A DNA stretch of 7,443 bases from Schlegelella_A sp038225015. Lineage in GTDB: Bacteria; Pseudomonadota; Gammaproteobacteria; Burkholderiales; Burkholderiaceae_C. Of this stretch, positions 5,476 to 7,443 are shown one piece after another. The notes under the pieces are model-generated. The model searched no databases, was not told the origin of the DNA, and saw only the letters and a program-made list of their open reading frames with translations. Made by a program: the position numbers and the translations under genes. Each line of letters begins with the position of its first letter. Positions within the stretch are counted from its first letter, which is position 1. The DNA is taken from NCBI GenBank assembly GCA_038225015.1, contig JBBRFB010000156.1, positions 1 to 7,443 of the forward strand, written 5' to 3'.

Positions 5476-7443
5476 TTCTTCTCCTACCGCGACCGCCCGG
5501 TCGACCTCGGCCCCTACCCGCTCGAACGCCTGACCCGCCAGGACGCGGCAGCCGACCTCACCCTCGTGGCGCCGATGCAGCCGCTCTCGTTCGACGATCC
5601 GGACCCGCAGTCGCTCGCGCACGCGATGACCCGCTTCATCGCGATGTTCGACCTCGTTCGCGACGGCGCCGTCAACGCCGAGGCGGCCGAGGTGCCCGCA
5701 GATGCCGGCGAGCGGGCCCGGCACCTGAAGGCCGCCGGCTACTACTTCGACGCGTCGATGATGGCGACCGGCACGCTGCCGGCGGCGGCGCTGCTCGCCG
5801 AGCCGATCCGCAACCCGCAGGTCGCGGCACTCGGCGCGGAGCTCGAGGCGAGCCAGCCGAGGAGCTTCGCCGCCGGCATGGACATGATCCTCGCCGACGT
5901 GCTCGAGTCGGCGCGCGCGGTGCACGGGCCGATCGCCCACCACACCCATGCCATCGCGATCCTGGTCGAGTACCCGCGCGATCCGCGGCCCGGCGAGCCG
6001 GGCTGCGACTGGATCGTCGGCACGCAGGCGCAACGCGCCGCGGTGCTCGCTGCGCAGACCGCGGTGCTCCTCTCGACCTACCTGCGCATGCTCGGCCACG
6101 AAGGCCGCGCGCACAGTGCGACCTGCAGCGACGTCGACCTCGGCCGGCTCGCCACAGCCCTCGGCCTCGCCCACGCCGACGGAACGAACCCGTTCGTCGG
6201 CCGCCGCTTCGGACTGGCCGCCGTGACCACCACCTTCCCCATGGCGGCCGACCGCCCGCTCGCCCCCGCCGCAGCGCAGCGGCGCTGGCGTTCGCACGGG
6301 CCCGCCTGGTGGCTGGGCAAGGGCACGCTGAAGAGCGCCTTCAACCGCGAGGCCTACGCGACGCGCGAGTTCCGCCTCGGCGCCTTCCCGTTCGAGACGC
6401 TGACGCGGCGCGACCAGCCGACCACCTTCATCGACCACGACCGGGTGCCGCGCTTTCCCAAGCGCGCCGACTTCTTCGCCCGCGCCCTCTTCGGCGACCT
6501 TGGCAAGACCGTCCAGGCCGATGCGAAGAACGCCCACTACGTGATGAAGAGCCCCATCGGCGCCTGTGCGAGGCGCGCGCTCGGGGCGCTGCTGCTGCTG
6601 CAGTTCGGCGAAGCGCGCGCCCTGGTCTCGCCGGGCACGCTCGACCCGGCACGGAACGCCGACAACCTGAAAGCCGCCGCCTACTACCTCGGCGTCGACG
6701 CGGTCGGCCTCTGCGCCGTGCCGGAATGGGCGTACTACTCGCACGACGCCGGCGGCCACCCGATGCCGGCCTACCACGCCAACGGCGTCAACCTGCTGCT
6801 CGACCAGGGGCACGAGACGATGGAAGGCGCCAGCGGCGACGACTGGATCTCGGTGGCGCAGAGCATGCGCGCCTACCTGCGCTTCTCGATGCTCGGCGGC
6901 ATTCTCGGCGAGCAGATCCGCCGCCTCGGCTGGTCGGCGCGGGTGCATTCGGTGCTCGACGGCGACGTGCTGCAACCGCCCTTGCTGCTGCTCTCCGGCC
7001 TCGGCGAAGTGAGCCGGATCGGCGAGGTCATCCTCAACCCCTTCCTCGGGCCGCGGCTGAAGAGCGGCACCGTGACCACCGACATGCCGATGACGGCCGA
7101 CCGGCCGATCGACTTCGGCCTGCAGACCTTCTGCGAGGGCTGCAACAAGTGCGCCCGCGAATGTCCGTCGGGAGCGATCACCGCCGGGCCGAAGCTCATG
7201 TACAACGGCTACGAGATCTGGAAGAGCGACGCCGAGAAGTGCGCGCGCTATCGCATCACCAATGCCGCCGGCGGCATGTGCGGGCGCTGCATGAAGACCT
7301 GCCCCTGGAACCTGGAAGGCCTGTTCGCGGAGAGCGGCTTTCGCTGGCTGGCGATGAACGTCCCGCAAAGCGCGCGAGCCCTGGCCGCCCTCGACGACAA
7401 GCTCGACCGCGGCACGATCAACCCGGTGAAGGCGTGGTGGTGG
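5470..7443 (+). CDS. Reductive dehalogenase-like corrinoid/[4Fe-4S] protein, 3' end beyond window
   Basis: The frame stays open from the GTG at 5470 to the right edge (658 codons, no stop). An in-frame TAG at 5458 makes the GTG the first usable start. The N-terminus (RFFSYRDRPVDLGPYPLERL) has no twin-arginine signal, so it is probably cytoplasmic, unlike membrane-bound respiratory RdhA enzymes. Two ferredoxin-type cluster motifs are complete: C555-x2-C558-x2-C561-x3-C565-P, and C591-x12-C604-x2-C607-x3-C611-P. The x12 spacing is a known variant of the second RdhA motif. DRPIDFG just before the first motif and the Tyr-rich PEWAYYSH (Tyr422/423) also fit the RdhA corrinoid-binding core; which Tyr is catalytic needs alignment. 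Residues about 85-264 and 399-546 are a duplication of one domain. Cytoplasmic proteobacterial relatives such as NpRdhA and BhbA carry a C-terminal flavin/[2Fe-2S] reductase after this point, so the missing part may encode one. The corrinoid family is well supported; dehalogenase activity itself is inferred. Epoxyqueuosine reductase (QueG) is related but much shorter. Confidence 0.85.
   Translation, partial: MRFFSYRDRPVDLGPYPLERLTRQDAAADLTLVAPMQPLSFDDPDPQSLAHAMTRFIAMFDLVRDGAVNAEAAEVPADAGERARHLKAAGYYFDASMMATGTLPAAALLAEPIRNPQVAALGAELEASQPRSFAAGMDMILADVLESARAVHGPIAHHTHAIAILVEYPRDPRPGEPGCDWIVGTQAQRAAVLAAQTAVLLSTYLRMLGHEGRAHSATCSDVDLGRLATALGLAHADGTNPFVGRRFGLAAVTTTFPMAADRPLAPAAAQRRWRSHGPAWWLGKGTLKSAFNREAYATREFRLGAFPFETLTRRDQPTTFIDHDRVPRFPKRADFFARALFGDLGKTVQADAKNAHYVMKSPIGACARRALGALLLLQFGEARALVSPGTLDPARNADNLKAAAYYLGVDAVGLCAVPEWAYYSHDAGGHPMPAYHANGVNLLLDQGHETMEGASGDDWISVAQSMRAYLRFSMLGGILGEQIRRLGWSARVHSVLDGDVLQPPLLLLSGLGEVSRIGEVILNPFLGPRLKSGTVTTDMPMTADRPIDFGLQTFCEGCNKCARECPSGAITAGPKLMYNGYEIWKSDAEKCARYRITNAAGGMCGRCMKTCPWNLEGLFAESGFRWLAMNVPQSARALAALDDKLDRGTINPVKAWWW

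Noticed and set aside
5344..7368. Minus-strand open frame of 674 codons opposite the dehalogenase-like gene
   Set aside because: The plus strand there encodes two canonical iron-sulfur motifs and a recognisable duplicated domain; the antisense product is low-complexity and has no motifs.
5470..7443. Epoxyqueuosine reductase (QueG) as the identity of the last gene
   Set aside because: QueG is about 350-380 residues, without an N-terminal duplicate domain, and its second cluster motif is spaced differently; here the motifs begin only at residue 555.

Overview
The window is GC-rich chromosomal DNA (roughly 70% G+C by eye, with third codon positions almost always G or C in the real frames). This, and the gene families present, suggest a free-living proteobacterium, most likely a betaproteobacterium. 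No taxon-defining marker is present, so this is inference. There are no tRNA, rRNA, CRISPR or insertion-sequence signals, and coding density is very high: five genes with only short gaps.

Layout. (1) A complete glycogen branching enzyme gene (glgB) lies on the minus strand from 1891 down to 8. (2) A gap of about 110 bp separates it from a divergent plus-strand gene for an SMP-30/gluconolactonase-family lactonase (2001-2930), with a strong GGAGG ribosome binding site. (3) After a 43 bp convergent gap holding an 8-bp inverted repeat comes a minus-strand gene (4581 down to 2974). It encodes a polytopic membrane protein with about nine membrane segments and a roughly 190-residue cytosolic C-terminal domain that I cannot assign to a named family. 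(4) Head to head with it, about 46 bp away, is a plus-strand gene (4628-5419) for a small single-pass, membrane-anchored protein of unknown function. (5) From 5470 to the right edge, and running past it, is an open reading frame of at least 658 codons. It encodes a corrinoid/[4Fe-4S] protein of the reductive dehalogenase type, with no Tat signal peptide.

The most interesting items are the reductive-dehalogenase-like gene, its clear internal duplication, and the uncharacterised membrane protein whose C-terminal domain has a TIR- or nucleoside-deoxyribosyltransferase-like look (inference only). The first two genes are ordinary carbohydrate metabolism: glgB makes alpha-1,6 branches in glycogen and the lactonase hydrolyses a sugar or related lactone. 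Nothing in the sequence ties them functionally to the right half. The unknown gene at 4628 and the dehalogenase-like gene share a strand with a 50 bp gap, so they could be co-transcribed, but a 10-bp hairpin covering the GTG start of the latter lies between them.
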